From Caballeronia temeraria (GTDB lineage Bacteria > Pseudomonadota > Gammaproteobacteria > Burkholderiales > Burkholderiaceae), in the NCBI RefSeq assembly GCF_001544795.2, contig NZ_FCOI02000019.1, forward strand, positions 62,001 to 126,000: 64,000 bases of DNA, in the 5' to 3' direction. How positions within the stretch are numbered: the first letter of the stretch is position 1; the number at the start of each line of letters is the position of its first letter. Below the pieces are notes generated by a model. It had not been told where the DNA came from, searched no databases, and saw only the letters and a program-made list of their open reading frames with translations. Below, piece by piece: positions 9,220 through 17,610 of this stretch. The translations under genes were made by a program, and so were the position numbers.

Positions 9220-9991
9220 CGACCGGTTCGACGACCTGCGCGCCGCCCGCGAACGCCGGCGCACTGCGCATGCGCTGAAGGGCCGCATCGACGCACGCCT
9301 GGGCCTCGCTCGCGAGCAGCCGACGGTCCGCGCCCGGCGCGAGCGGATCGCACACGTACAGATGCGCGGTGAGCGGCGTCGCGCGCAACAGCGCACTGAG
9401 CGAATCGTTGAGCGACATATCGCCGATATACGCCGGCGCGATCGATTGCCTGCCGCGCGCATCCTCGTACATCAGGCAGATGGGCTGCACCGGGCACGAC
9501 GACGACACCGCCGCCTGAAACATGTTCGCGTGAAACGGCAGGAGCGATTGGCCGTCAGTGGTCGTGCCTTCGGGAAATACGCACATCATTTCCCCGGCGA
9601 GCAGGCGGTTCGCGAGTTCGTGCATGATGCGCTTCGCGTCGCTGCGCTTCTCGCGCTGCACGAACACCGTGCCCAACTGATGCGCAAGCCAGCCGACCAC
9701 CGGCCACTTGCGGATCTCGGCCTTCGACACGAACGGCGTCGGACGCCACGCGTTGATGACGTAGATGTCGATCCACGAGACGTGATTGCCGACGACGAGC
9801 ACGCCGCTATGGAGCCGCGCGCCGTCGTTGTGCACGACGAGCTTCATGCCCGCAAGCCGCAGCATCTCGATCGACCACGCGCGGTTCAGCTCGGCGCGCT
9901 CGGCCGCCGACGCGCGCGGAAAGCGCGTCGCGACGACCCACATGCCGTACAACAGATGGACGAGGAGCCGCAGCTTGCGCAGCACGAGCAT
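9188..9991 (-). CDS. plsC: 1-acyl-sn-glycerol-3-phosphate acyltransferase (PlsC family)
   Basis: Predicted to acylate lysophosphatidate in phospholipid synthesis; a lyso-ornithine-lipid acyltransferase role is a possible alternative. The 267-residue protein has an N-terminal hydrophobic segment (LLVHLLYGMWVVA), the HX4D catalytic motif in GNHVSWID, and FPEGTTTDG. The ATG at 9991 lies 2 bases after the pyrC' stop, indicating coupled translation as the last gene of the pyr operon; in-frame extension into pyrC' was rejected. Confidence 0.9.
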   Translation of the reverse strand: MLVLRKLRLLVHLLYGMWVVATRFPRASAAERAELNRAWSIEMLRLAGMKLVVHNDGARLHSGVLVVGNHVSWIDIYVINAWRPTPFVSKAEIRKWPVVGWLAHQLGTVFVQREKRSDAKRIMHELANRLLAGEMMCVFPEGTTTDGQSLLPFHANMFQAAVSSSCPVQPICLMYEDARGRQSIAPAYIGDMSLNDSLSALLRATPLTAHLYVCDPLAPGADRRLLASEAQACVDAALQRMRSAPAFAGGAQVVEPVVTSSSRNSPA

Positions 9992-9993
9992 GA

Positions 9994-11271
9994 TCAGCGG
10001 CTCTCGTAGGCGACGTGACCGCCAACGACCGTCGCACGCACGCGCGCCGGCAACTCGTAGCCGCGGAACGGCGTATTGCGGCCCTGGCTTTTCAGCTTCA
10101 GCGGATCGACACGCCAGTCGCTCGCCGCGTCGAACACGCACAGATCGGCGATCGCGCCCGTCGCGATGCGGCCGGCGGGCAGCCTGAGCACATCGGCGGG
10201 TGCGGACGTGATGCGCGAGAGCGCCTGCGCGAGCGGCACATTCGCCTCACGCGCCCATTTCACCGTCAGCGACAGCAGCAGTTCGAGACCGGTCGCGCCG
10301 GGCGTCGCTTCGGCGAAGGGCAAGAGCTTCTCGTCGTCGTCGAGCGGCGTGTGATCGGAGCAGATCGCGTCGATGGTGCCATCGGCGAGACCGGCGCGGA
10401 TCGCATCGCGGTCACGCTGCGAGCGCAGCGGCGGATCGAGACGGAATTGCGAATCGAAATAGCCGATGTCGATATCCGTCAGATGCACGTGATTGATCGT
10501 CACGTCGCACGACACGGCAAGCCCTTCCGCCTTCGCCGCGCGCACGAGCGCGACGCCCGCCGCCGACGACAGATGCGACAGATGCACGCGCGCGCCCGTC
10601 ACGCGCATCAGTTCGAAGATAGTATGCAGCGCGATGGTTTCCGCCGCCACCGGCACGCCCGACAGCCCGAGCCGCGACGCCAGCGCGCCGCTCGCCGCCA
10701 CGCCGCCCTTCGACATGTACGCATCCTGCGGACGCAGCCACGCGGTGTAGCCGTAGGTGGTCGCGTATTGCAGCGCGCGCTGCAGCGTGCGCGTATCGAC
10801 GATCGGGTTATCCGCCTGCGAAAAACCGACGCAACCCGCTTCGGTCAGCTCGACCATCTCCGTGATGGTCTCGCCCTTCAGCCCGACCGTCAGCGCGCCG
10901 AGCGGATACACATGCGCGAGATGCAGCTTCTGCGCGCGAAACTTGAGCATTTCGACGAGACCCGGTTCGTCGAGCGTCGGATCGGTGTCGGGCGGACACA
11001 CGAGGCTCGTCACGCCGCCTGCCATCGCGGCGGCCATTTCGGATTCGAGCGTCGCCTTGTGCTCGAAGCCCGGTTCGCGCAGCCGCGCCGACAAATCGAC
11101 GAAACCCGGCGCGATATAAAGCCCGGATGCGTCGATGACCTTGGCTGCGTTGAAATCGGCCGGCGCCTCGCCGATGCCGACGATCCGCCCCGCCGCAATG
11201 AACACGTCCTTGCGTTCTTCCGTGCCCGCCGCCGGGTCGATGATCGTGCCGTTCTGAATCTGGATCTTCAT
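9994..11271 (-). CDS. pyrC': Dihydroorotase-like protein, probably inactive (PyrC')
   Basis: A 425-residue amidohydrolase-fold protein next to aspartate carbamoyltransferase. Active dihydroorotases carry DLHVHLREPG; here the same place reads DLSARLREPG (residues 59-68), so both zinc-binding histidines (61 and 63) are replaced by Ser and Arg. The later DHAPH motif reads DHTPL. This matches the non-catalytic PyrC' of pseudomonads, which is needed to assemble the PyrB dodecamer. The scaffold role is inferred by that analogy. The gene lies 10 bases after pyrB. A catalytic dihydroorotase should be encoded elsewhere in the genome. Confidence 0.9.
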   Translation of the reverse strand: MKIQIQNGTIIDPAAGTEERKDVFIAAGRIVGIGEAPADFNAAKVIDASGLYIAPGFVDLSARLREPGFEHKATLESEMAAAMAGGVTSLVCPPDTDPTLDEPGLVEMLKFRAQKLHLAHVYPLGALTVGLKGETITEMVELTEAGCVGFSQADNPIVDTRTLQRALQYATTYGYTAWLRPQDAYMSKGGVAASGALASRLGLSGVPVAAETIALHTIFELMRVTGARVHLSHLSSAAGVALVRAAKAEGLAVSCDVTINHVHLTDIDIGYFDSQFRLDPPLRSQRDRDAIRAGLADGTIDAICSDHTPLDDDEKLLPFAEATPGATGLELLLSLTVKWAREANVPLAQALSRITSAPADVLRLPAGRIATGAIADLCVFDAASDWRVDPLKLKSQGRNTPFRGYELPARVRATVVGGHVAYESR

Positions 11272-11281
11272 GTCGTCTGTG

Positions 11282-12292
11282 TCAGTCCGTGTTGCCGGCC
11301 ACGATGCCCATCACCGCCATGCGCACGGCGATGCCGAAGGTCACCTGATTCAGGATCACCGATTGCGGGCCGTCGGCCACTTGCGAGTCGATTTCCACGC
11401 CGCGATTCATCGGGCCCGGATGCATGACGATCGCATCGGGCGCGGCGAGCGCGAGACGCTCGGGCGTCAGGCCCCAGCTCTTGAAATACTCCTGCGCCGA
11501 AGGCAGCAGCGCGCCGCTCATGCGCTCGTTCTGCAGGCGCAGCATGATGATGACGTCGACGCCCTTCAGGCCTTCGTCGAGATTGTGATAGACGTGCACG
11601 CCCATCTGTTCGAGATTGCCCGGCAGGAGCGTGCGAGGACCAATCGCGCGCACTTCGGGCACGCCGAGCGTGGTCAGCGCGTGAATGTCCGAGCGCGCGA
11701 CGCGCGAATGCAGAATGTCGCCGACGATCGCCACGCGCAGCTTCGTGAAGTCGCGCTTGTAATGGCGGATCGTGTACATGTCGAGCAGGCCTTGCGTCGG
11801 ATGCGCATGACGGCCATCGCCCGCATTGATCACGTGCACGTGCGGCGCGCAATGCTCGGCGATCAGATACGGCGCGCCGCTCGACGCATGACGCACGACG
11901 AACATGTCGGCGTGCATCGCGGAGAGATTGTTGATCGTGTCGAGCAGCGATTCGCCCTTGCTCGTCGACGACGCGTTGATGTTCAGATTCAGCACGTCGG
12001 CCGAAAGACGCTTCGCCGCGATTTCGAACGTGGTGCGTGTGCGCGTCGAGTTCTCGAAGAAGAGATTGAACACCGACTTGCCGCGCAGAAGCGGCACCTT
12101 CTTCACTTCGCGATCGGTCACGCTCACGAACTGCTCGGCGGTATCGAGAATGTGCGTGACGATGGAACGCGGCAATCCTTCGATGCTCAACAGGTGCTTC
12201 AGCTCGCCGTTCTTCGTGAGCTGCGGATTGCCCTTGAGAAAGCCGTAGCGAAAGGTGTCGGGCGCGGCGGCGCCTTCGGTGGCGGTATTCAT
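11282..12292 (-). CDS. pyrB: Aspartate carbamoyltransferase catalytic subunit
   Basis: Condenses carbamoyl phosphate with aspartate in pyrimidine synthesis. The 336-residue protein has the carbamoyl-phosphate motif FENSTRTRTTFE, HPTQGLLDMYT, and MHPGPMNRGVEI. It has an N-terminal extension of about 25 residues relative to E. coli PyrB, as in PyrC'-associated ATCases. The ATG at 12292 (MNTATEG) follows CCGGGATCAAC; the frame is open further upstream within pyrR but is not conserved there. It lies between pyrR and pyrC' in one operon. Confidence 0.95.
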   Translation of the reverse strand: MNTATEGAAAPDTFRYGFLKGNPQLTKNGELKHLLSIEGLPRSIVTHILDTAEQFVSVTDREVKKVPLLRGKSVFNLFFENSTRTRTTFEIAAKRLSADVLNLNINASSTSKGESLLDTINNLSAMHADMFVVRHASSGAPYLIAEHCAPHVHVINAGDGRHAHPTQGLLDMYTIRHYKRDFTKLRVAIVGDILHSRVARSDIHALTTLGVPEVRAIGPRTLLPGNLEQMGVHVYHNLDEGLKGVDVIIMLRLQNERMSGALLPSAQEYFKSWGLTPERLALAAPDAIVMHPGPMNRGVEIDSQVADGPQSVILNQVTFGIAVRMAVMGIVAGNTD

Positions 12293-12335
12293 GTTGATCC
12301 CGGATGTTTCTCTGAAAGATGCCGATACGAATGCG

Positions 12336-12851
12336 TCAGCCCGCGCGCGCTTCCGTCTTGAAATCGAACGCGCCGTCTTCGCGACGCGCGAGCACGAGGT
12401 TCTGATTCGCGGGCAGGTCCACCGTCGCGCCGGTGAAACGCGCGCCGATCGGCATTTCGCGCCCGCCGCGATCGGCGAGCACCGCGAGATCGATCGACGC
12501 CGGGCGGCCATAGTCGTACAGCTCGTTGATCGCCGCGCGCACGGTGCGGCCCGTCGACAGCACATCGTCGATCAGGACGATGCGGCGGCCGTTGACATCG
12601 AAAGGCAGCGAGGTCGGGCTCGCCTGGCTGTGCAGGCCTTTTTTCGCGTAGTCGTCGCGATGCAGCGCCACGTTCACCACGCCGAAGAGCGGCGCGTTCA
12701 AGTCCTTCGCGAGCCGCTCGGCGAGCCACACGCCGCCGCTGTAGATGCCCGCGAGCACGGCGCCATCAGGCGCGGCAAGCGATTGTCCGTACGCTGCGCG
12801 AATCTGGTCGACGAGCGCGCGATACAGCGCCTCGGCGTCAATGGAACTCAT
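12336..12851 (-). CDS. pyrR: PyrR-family uracil phosphoribosyltransferase / pyr regulator
   Basis: A 171-residue type I phosphoribosyltransferase with the PRPP loop VLIDDVLSTGRTVRAA. PyrR proteins convert uracil and PRPP to UMP, and in some bacteria bind pyr mRNA. Its place directly before pyrB fits a pyrimidine role, but I see no PyrR-type attenuator between it and pyrB, so regulation by RNA binding is not supported here. The ATG at 12851 overlaps the end of ruvX by 14 bases; a longer start inside ruvX gives residues unlike the family. Confidence 0.92.
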   Translation of the reverse strand: MSSIDAEALYRALVDQIRAAYGQSLAAPDGAVLAGIYSGGVWLAERLAKDLNAPLFGVVNVALHRDDYAKKGLHSQASPTSLPFDVNGRRIVLIDDVLSTGRTVRAAINELYDYGRPASIDLAVLADRGGREMPIGARFTGATVDLPANQNLVLARREDGAFDFKTEARAG

Positions 12852-13284
12852 GATCGTCGGCAAGTCCGTCGAGATATTGTTGAAGGATGACGCGCGCGGC
12901 TTCGGCGTCGATTTCATCGTAGCGGCCGCGCGCGTTGGTGCGCGCGCCGCGCTCGCGCAGATCGGCTTTGGCGTCGACGGACGAGTAGCGCTCGTCCACC
13001 CATTGCACCGGCACGTTGAAACGGCCGTTCACCTGATTGCCGAAGCGCTTCGCGAGCGCGCTCATCTCGTGCGGCGTGCCGTCGGGATGCATCGGCATGC
13101 CGACGACGATGGCGTCGGGCTTCCACTCGTCGAGCAGCTTGCCCACTTCGACGAAGCGATAGTCGCGATTGCGGTTTTCCAGCGTGACGAGGGCACGCGC
13201 ATTGCGGGTCAGCGTATTGCCGACGGCGACACCAATGCGTTTCTCGCCGTAATCGAATGCCAGCAGCGTGGCTTCGCGGCTCAT
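12838..13284 (-). CDS. ruvX: Putative pre-16S rRNA nuclease / Holliday junction resolvase-like YqgF
   Basis: A 148-residue RNase H-fold protein starting LLAFDYGEKRIGVAVG, with IVVGMP and VDERYSS, the three acidic regions of the YqgF family. Family members trim the 5' end of 16S rRNA. The ATG overlaps the yqgE stop by 4 bases, and the 3' end overlaps pyrR by 14. It is the second gene of the yqgE-ruvX-pyrR-pyrB-pyrC'-plsC run. Confidence 0.94.
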   Translation of the reverse strand: MSREATLLAFDYGEKRIGVAVGNTLTRNARALVTLENRNRDYRFVEVGKLLDEWKPDAIVVGMPMHPDGTPHEMSALAKRFGNQVNGRFNVPVQWVDERYSSVDAKADLRERGARTNARGRYDEIDAEAARVILQQYLDGLADDHEFH

Positions 13285-13859
13285 GCGTGCCCTGCTTCGC
13301 CGGACAACATCGAGCGCGACACGCCGAGCAGCGAAAGCGCCGCTTCGAGGCGGTCTTCGGCGGGCACGTCGAAGATGATGCGCGGATCGGCTTCGACGGT
13401 GAGCCAGCCGTTCTTCGAGATTTCCTCTTCGAGCTGGCCCGCGCCCCAGCCTGCGTGACCGAGCGTGAGCAGGAAGCGTTCGGGGCCTTTCCCGCTCGCG
13501 ACCGCTTCGAGCACGTCCTTCGACGTGGTCATGGCGAGGCCGCCGGGCACGCTCATCGACGAGCTATAGGGCTCGCCCTCGCCCGCTTCGTGCAGCACGA
13601 AGCCGCGCTCGGTCTGCACAGGGCCGCCGAAGTAGACAGGCAAATGAACGAGCGGCTCGATCTCGAGCTTGAGATCGATGCGATTGAAGAGCGATTGAAG
13701 GTCGATATCGGTCGGTCTGTTGATGACGAGACCGAGCGCGCCCTTCTCAGTGTGATCGCAAAGGTAGACCACCGTTCCTGAAAACGTCGGATCTGCCATG
13801 TTGGGCATGGCGATCAGGAACTGATTCGTCAAATTGATGCGATCGGAAGTCTTGGACAT
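13281..13859 (-). CDS. yqgE: UPF0301 / AlgH family protein YqgE
   Basis: A 192-residue member of the YqgE/AlgH family, whose function is not settled. Family marks are LTNQFLIAMPNM, FSGTVVYLCDH, LVINRPTDID, YFGGPVQTERGFVLH and the LGHAGWGAGQLE segment. First gene of the pyrimidine operon. Only 30 bases separate its ATG from that of the divergent photolyase, and a TGTTAAAAT element there would give an almost leaderless mRNA. Confidence 0.94.
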   Translation of the reverse strand: MSKTSDRINLTNQFLIAMPNMADPTFSGTVVYLCDHTEKGALGLVINRPTDIDLQSLFNRIDLKLEIEPLVHLPVYFGGPVQTERGFVLHEAGEGEPYSSSMSVPGGLAMTTSKDVLEAVASGKGPERFLLTLGHAGWGAGQLEEEISKNGWLTVEADPRIIFDVPAEDRLEAALSLLGVSRSMLSGEAGHA

Positions 13860-13867
13860 AATTCAGA

Positions 13868-13876
13868 ATTTTAACA
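13868..13876 (-). promoter_or_regulatory. Extended -10 element upstream of yqgE
   Basis: On the minus strand TGTTAAAAT fits the extended -10 pattern TGnTATAAT with one mismatch. It ends 8 bases before the yqgE start codon, so a transcript beginning at the usual distance would have a leader of about 1-3 bases. No good -35 is seen within the photolyase start. This is a candidate only. Confidence 0.4.
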
Positions 13877-13889
13877 AAGGCGCTGCGAG

Positions 13890-15401
13890 ATGGCCGACTT
13901 TGATGTGGGTCTGGTCTGGTTTCGGCGGGATCTGCGCGCGGCAGACAATGCTGCACTCTATCACGCGCTTACAAGGTGCCGCCGCGTGCTGTGCGCCTTC
14001 GTTTTCGATCGCGATATTCTCGCGCCGCTCGCCAAAAAGGACCGGCGCGTGCCGTTCATTCATGCAAGCGTCGTCGAGCTGGATCGGACCTTGCGCGAGG
14101 CGGGCGGCGCGCTGATCGTGCGGCACGGGCATCCGGTTCACGACATTGCGTCGCTGGCCCGCGAATGCGGTGCGAACGCGGTGTTCACCAATCGCGATTA
14201 CGAGCCGGACGCGAAGGCGCGCGACGACGCCGTCGGGCAGACACTCGCGAGTCAGGACATCGCGTTTTTCACGTTCAAGGACCAGGCCGTTTTCGATCAT
14301 GACGATGTGATGACGGGCGCGGGCAAGCCCTACACCGTCTTCACGCCGTACAAGCGCAAATGGCTCGCGACGCTCACGCCGGATGCGCTGAAGCCTTACG
14401 CGTCCGAAGATCATCTGAGTGCGCTCGCGAAGCCGCCGTCGGGCGTGAAACATGCGGTTCCATCGCTTGCCGCGCTCGGATTTCCCGACGCGCATGCGCC
14501 CGCGTTTCCCGCCGGCACGAGCGGCGCATTCGAGCTTTTCGACGATTTCCGCGACCGCATGACCGACTACGGCCGCACGCGCGATTTCCCCGCGCTGAAG
14601 GGCCCGAGCTATCTCGGCGTGCATCTGCGGCACGGCACGGTGTCGATACGCGCGCTCGCTCGCGGCGCGCACGATGCGCAGCGTCACGGCGACAAGGGCG
14701 CCGAAACGTGGCTCGGCGAGTTGATCTGGCGGGAGTTCTACTTCTCCGTGCTGCACCATTTTCCGCACGTCGGCGTGACGGGAGATCATCGGGCGTTCAA
14801 GCCGGAATACGACCGCATCCGCTGGGAAACGGGCGATGCCGCCGACGCGAATTTCGCCGCGTGGCGCGCGGGTCAGACTGGCTACCCGCTCGTCGATGCG
14901 GCGATGCGGCAGATCAATGCGTCGGGGTATATGCACAACCGCTTGCGGATGGTCGTCGCGAGTTTTCTGACGAAGGATCTGGGCATCGACTGGCGGCGCG
15001 GCGAAGCGTATTTCGAGGCGCTTCTCAACGACTTCGAGCTTTCGAACAACAACGGCGGCTGGCAATGGGCGTCGTCGAGCGGTTGCGACGCGCAACCGTA
15101 CTTCCGCATTTTCAATCCGGTCACGCAGTCGCAGAAATTCGATTCAGCCGGCAAGTTCATCCGCCATTACGTGCCGGAAATCGCCGGTCTGTCCGATCGC
15201 GATATCCACGCGCCGTGGCTCGCGAAACCGGATGCGCTGAAGGCCGCAAAAGTTTCGCTCGGCGTCGACTATCCGCAACCGGTCGTCGATCACGAAGCCG
15301 CGAGAAAACGCACGCTCGTGCGTTATGACGTCGTGCGCGGTGCAGGCGCGAAAAAGCGCCCGCCGGATGACAAGGACAACTCCGACGACTCCGACGATTA
15401 A
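13890..15401 (+). CDS. phrB: Deoxyribodipyrimidine photolyase (CPD photolyase)
   Basis: A 503-residue light-driven DNA repair enzyme of the class I, folate-antenna type. The N-terminal antenna domain opens LVWFRRDLRAADN. The FAD-binding C-terminal part has WGxE-like LGELIWREFY, GYPLVDAAMRQ, MHNRLRMVVASFL and NNNGGWQWASSSGCDAQPY, all hallmarks of the family. The tail is rich in Asp and Lys. It is divergent from yqgE and its last 4 bases overlap the convergent gene that ends at 15398. Confidence 0.95.
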   Translation: MADFDVGLVWFRRDLRAADNAALYHALTRCRRVLCAFVFDRDILAPLAKKDRRVPFIHASVVELDRTLREAGGALIVRHGHPVHDIASLARECGANAVFTNRDYEPDAKARDDAVGQTLASQDIAFFTFKDQAVFDHDDVMTGAGKPYTVFTPYKRKWLATLTPDALKPYASEDHLSALAKPPSGVKHAVPSLAALGFPDAHAPAFPAGTSGAFELFDDFRDRMTDYGRTRDFPALKGPSYLGVHLRHGTVSIRALARGAHDAQRHGDKGAETWLGELIWREFYFSVLHHFPHVGVTGDHRAFKPEYDRIRWETGDAADANFAAWRAGQTGYPLVDAAMRQINASGYMHNRLRMVVASFLTKDLGIDWRRGEAYFEALLNDFELSNNNGGWQWASSSGCDAQPYFRIFNPVTQSQKFDSAGKFIRHYVPEIAGLSDRDIHAPWLAKPDALKAAKVSLGVDYPQPVVDHEAARKRTLVRYDVVRGAGAKKRPPDDKDNSDDSDD

Positions 15402-16792
15402 CGCGCGAACGGCGCAGGCTTCTCGATCATCGCGGTCAGCGCGACGATCGAGCCGCGGCCCTCGGAAGGCGCAATGCCGGCCGCTGCTTGATGCAACATC
15501 GAGCGCAGCATTTGCGCGGCGCGCTCGGGCACGGTGGCATCCAGCCCGCGCGTGGCGCCTTCGGCGCCGTCAGCCTGTGACTCACCGTGATGCGCGACGC
15601 GCCGCCACGCGAGACCGAGCGTATCCGCGAGCAGCGCGACATGCCCGAGGCCCAGCGCGCACGCCGCCGCGCCCAGCCGATGCGACGCGTCCGCCGCCGA
15701 AAGCGCCGCGGCTTCGTCGACCATGCCGGTTTCGTTCGCCTGCGTGCCGCGTTCGACGAGCGCGTCGATCGCCGTTTCCGCGCTCTGCAGAAAGTCCTCG
15801 TAAGCGGCCGCGTTCACGCGCAGTACGCCGAGGTCGCGCGTCGCGGCATCGCGCGATGCTTCCTCGCTGGCCTGCGCGGCGCTCGCCTCCCACGCCGCTT
15901 CCGATTCAGGCGACCCCGCGACGTGCCACGCAACCGTCAGGCCGTAGTCGCGCAGCACATCGACGTGACTGGTGTCTTCCGGCATCGCGCCATAAAGGGC
16001 GAAATCGCGCCACAGGAGCGCGAGCGTCGCGCGCACGAGCGAGCGCGGCGCGTACGTCAACGCATGCGCCTGATCCGCCAGCACGAGGTTGAAGCGCGCA
16101 TAGAGGCGCTTCACATCGGCGATCTGATCGAACTCGCCGCCGTTGCGCTGCGCGCGCTCCCGCAGCGCACGAACCGTCGACGACGCAAGCCGCCAGAAAT
16201 CGTACGGATCGGGGCCGCGCAGCTCGTCGAGACAGGCATCGAGGCGCGCGAAGGCATCGGCGGATTCTTCGACCGGACCGCGCAGCAGTTTCAGCAGCGT
16301 TTCTTCGTAACGTGCCCGCGTACGCGCGAGCCGATCGGGTGCGACGCCACGCAGCGTCGCGGGCGCGATCGCGCGGCCTACGAGCGCGAGGTCGTCGTAG
16401 GACACCGGCGCGACGCGCGTGTGCGACGCGAGCAGCATATGCAGCCCGCGATAGTGATCGAAAAGCGCCGTGGAGCACGAGAGTTCGCGCAAATTGTGCC
16501 GTTCGACGGCCGCGCGAAATACCGCGATGGTGTCCGCGATGCGCGCGTGGCTGCCCTCCGATTCCTCGCCAAGCGGCGCGACGAGCGCCAGGGCTTCGGC
16601 GAAACGCTGCGCGGGCAGCCAGCCCGCCGAATGCAGCGCGGCGATGGCGCGCTTCAGCGCGGCCCCGGTTTCGCCCTGCCGCTGGAAGGCGTGCAGTGCG
16701 TCGGTCAGCCCCATTTCGGCGAGTCGCACCGATCCGCCGCGCGGATTGGGCAGGGCTTCGGACAGAACGGGCAGATCGGGACGAGATGTCAT
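15398..16792 (-). CDS. FimL/ChpA-N-like protein with an Hpt-like segment
   Basis: A 464-residue, Ala-rich, all-helical cytosolic protein with no recognised catalytic domain. Residues 1-130 resemble the helical N-terminal region of FimL and ChpA (runs such as LKRAIAALHSAGWLPAQ and LRELSCSTALFDHYRGLHML). Residues 365-392 (ASHRLGAAACALGLGHVA) look like the histidine helix of an Hpt domain with His371 at the phospho-acceptor place, but lacking the usual LKGS. In related genomes this position, by memory, follows a pilG-pilH-pilI-pilJ chemosensory block and rubredoxin; here those pil genes are absent. A scaffold or relay role in type IV pilus signalling is an inference. Confidence 0.55.
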   Translation of the reverse strand: MTSRPDLPVLSEALPNPRGGSVRLAEMGLTDALHAFQRQGETGAALKRAIAALHSAGWLPAQRFAEALALVAPLGEESEGSHARIADTIAVFRAAVERHNLRELSCSTALFDHYRGLHMLLASHTRVAPVSYDDLALVGRAIAPATLRGVAPDRLARTRARYEETLLKLLRGPVEESADAFARLDACLDELRGPDPYDFWRLASSTVRALRERAQRNGGEFDQIADVKRLYARFNLVLADQAHALTYAPRSLVRATLALLWRDFALYGAMPEDTSHVDVLRDYGLTVAWHVAGSPESEAAWEASAAQASEEASRDAATRDLGVLRVNAAAYEDFLQSAETAIDALVERGTQANETGMVDEAAALSAADASHRLGAAACALGLGHVALLADTLGLAWRRVAHHGESQADGAEGATRGLDATVPERAAQMLRSMLHQAAAGIAPSEGRGSIVALTAMIEKPAPFAR

Positions 16793-17090
16793 AACAAGCG
16801 CTCACAAGCCGGTTCGCGCGCGCGGCGATCGAATGCCACCTTCGCACGCGGTTGAAATGCGTCATCGGTAGGCGCAGACGAGCTTCGTTGCGCCCGCTTC
16901 AAGCGTATGCCTTAACCAGCCAGCGCGGTGATCGAACACGTCGAGGCCTATTTGCATCCTTTGTACCCGACATCGCGCGACGCCGGGACCGCCGCAACGA
17001 ATTCGTCTTGCGCTGCAAAATCCGAAAAATCTGATGAGCCGCCGAGGGCAGCTCAGGCGCGGAACGCGTCGTCATCGCCGAACGCGGCCC
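16793..17090. other. Intergenic region upstream of the FimL-like gene
   Basis: About 300 bases between the start of the FimL/ChpA-like gene and the rubredoxin terminator. It should hold the promoter of the former on the minus strand. I see no open frame with family resemblance and no clear promoter hexamers. By neighbourhood this is where pilG-pilJ would stand. Confidence 0.4.
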
Positions 17091-17130
17091 GCAAAAAACG
17101 CGCGCCGCATGACGCGAGTCATGCGGCGCG
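17091..17130 (-). terminator. Rho-independent terminator of rubredoxin
   Basis: A perfect 13-base-pair stem (arms 17101-17113 and 17118-17130, GCGA-type loop) stands 14 bases after the rubredoxin stop. On the minus strand it is followed by a run of six T (17093-17098). Confidence 0.85.
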
Positions 17131-17144
17131 GCAGAACGGCAAGA

Positions 17145-17315
17145 TCAGATCTGAACCATCTCGAAATCTTCCTTGCGGGCTCCGCATTCGGGACAGGTCC
17201 AGTTGATCGGAACGTCCTCCCAGCGCGTGCCCGGCGCGATGCCCTCTTCAGGCAATCCCGCCTCTTCGTCGTAGATCCAGCCGCAGATCAGGCACATCCA
17301 GCTTCTATATTCCAT
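17145..17315 (-). CDS. Rubredoxin
   Basis: A 56-residue electron carrier with the two Cys-x2-Cys knuckles that bind one iron: CLICG at residues 8-12 and CPECG near 41-45, with the typical GWIYDEEAG and WEDVPINWTCP surroundings. The ATG at 17315 gives the canonical rubredoxin N-terminus; no strong ribosome binding site is seen. It is a single gene with its own terminator. In Burkholderia it commonly sits between thiD and pilus chemosensory genes. Confidence 0.95.
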   Translation of the reverse strand: MEYRSWMCLICGWIYDEEAGLPEEGIAPGTRWEDVPINWTCPECGARKEDFEMVQI

Positions 17316-17610
17316 ACTTATGCCGAGTCGATTGGTCGGTTGAAATTAGGACATGATGGTACCGTGTTGCCGTGTCGATGCCTAGCAAGCGGCCGTCCGG
17401 GTTGCGCGCATCGTGACATCGGTCGAAACGGCCGTCACGCCGGCGCACGGAGCCCAAGGCTAGCGCGCCGGAAAAAAGTGCGCAAAGAAACCTTCCGGGC
17501 AGCATTAGGCCGCATAATCAGACATGAACGAGCGGACATTCGCTCACGCGCCCGAGGCGCGGACCAGTTCGCTTAGAGCCGATCGTCCATCCAAGCAATC
17601 CAATACCATA
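17316..17610. other. Divergent intergenic region rubredoxin / thiD-like
   Basis: A 295-base gap that must hold both promoters. A CATAAT hexamer at 17512-17517 is a possible plus-strand -10 for the thiD-like gene, without a clear -35. No TPP riboswitch features (no THI-box-like conserved CUGAGA core) are visible. Confidence 0.35.

Noticed and set aside
17316..17610. TPP riboswitch before the thiD-like gene
   Set aside because: No conserved THI-box core is visible, and the gene itself may not be a thiamine gene.
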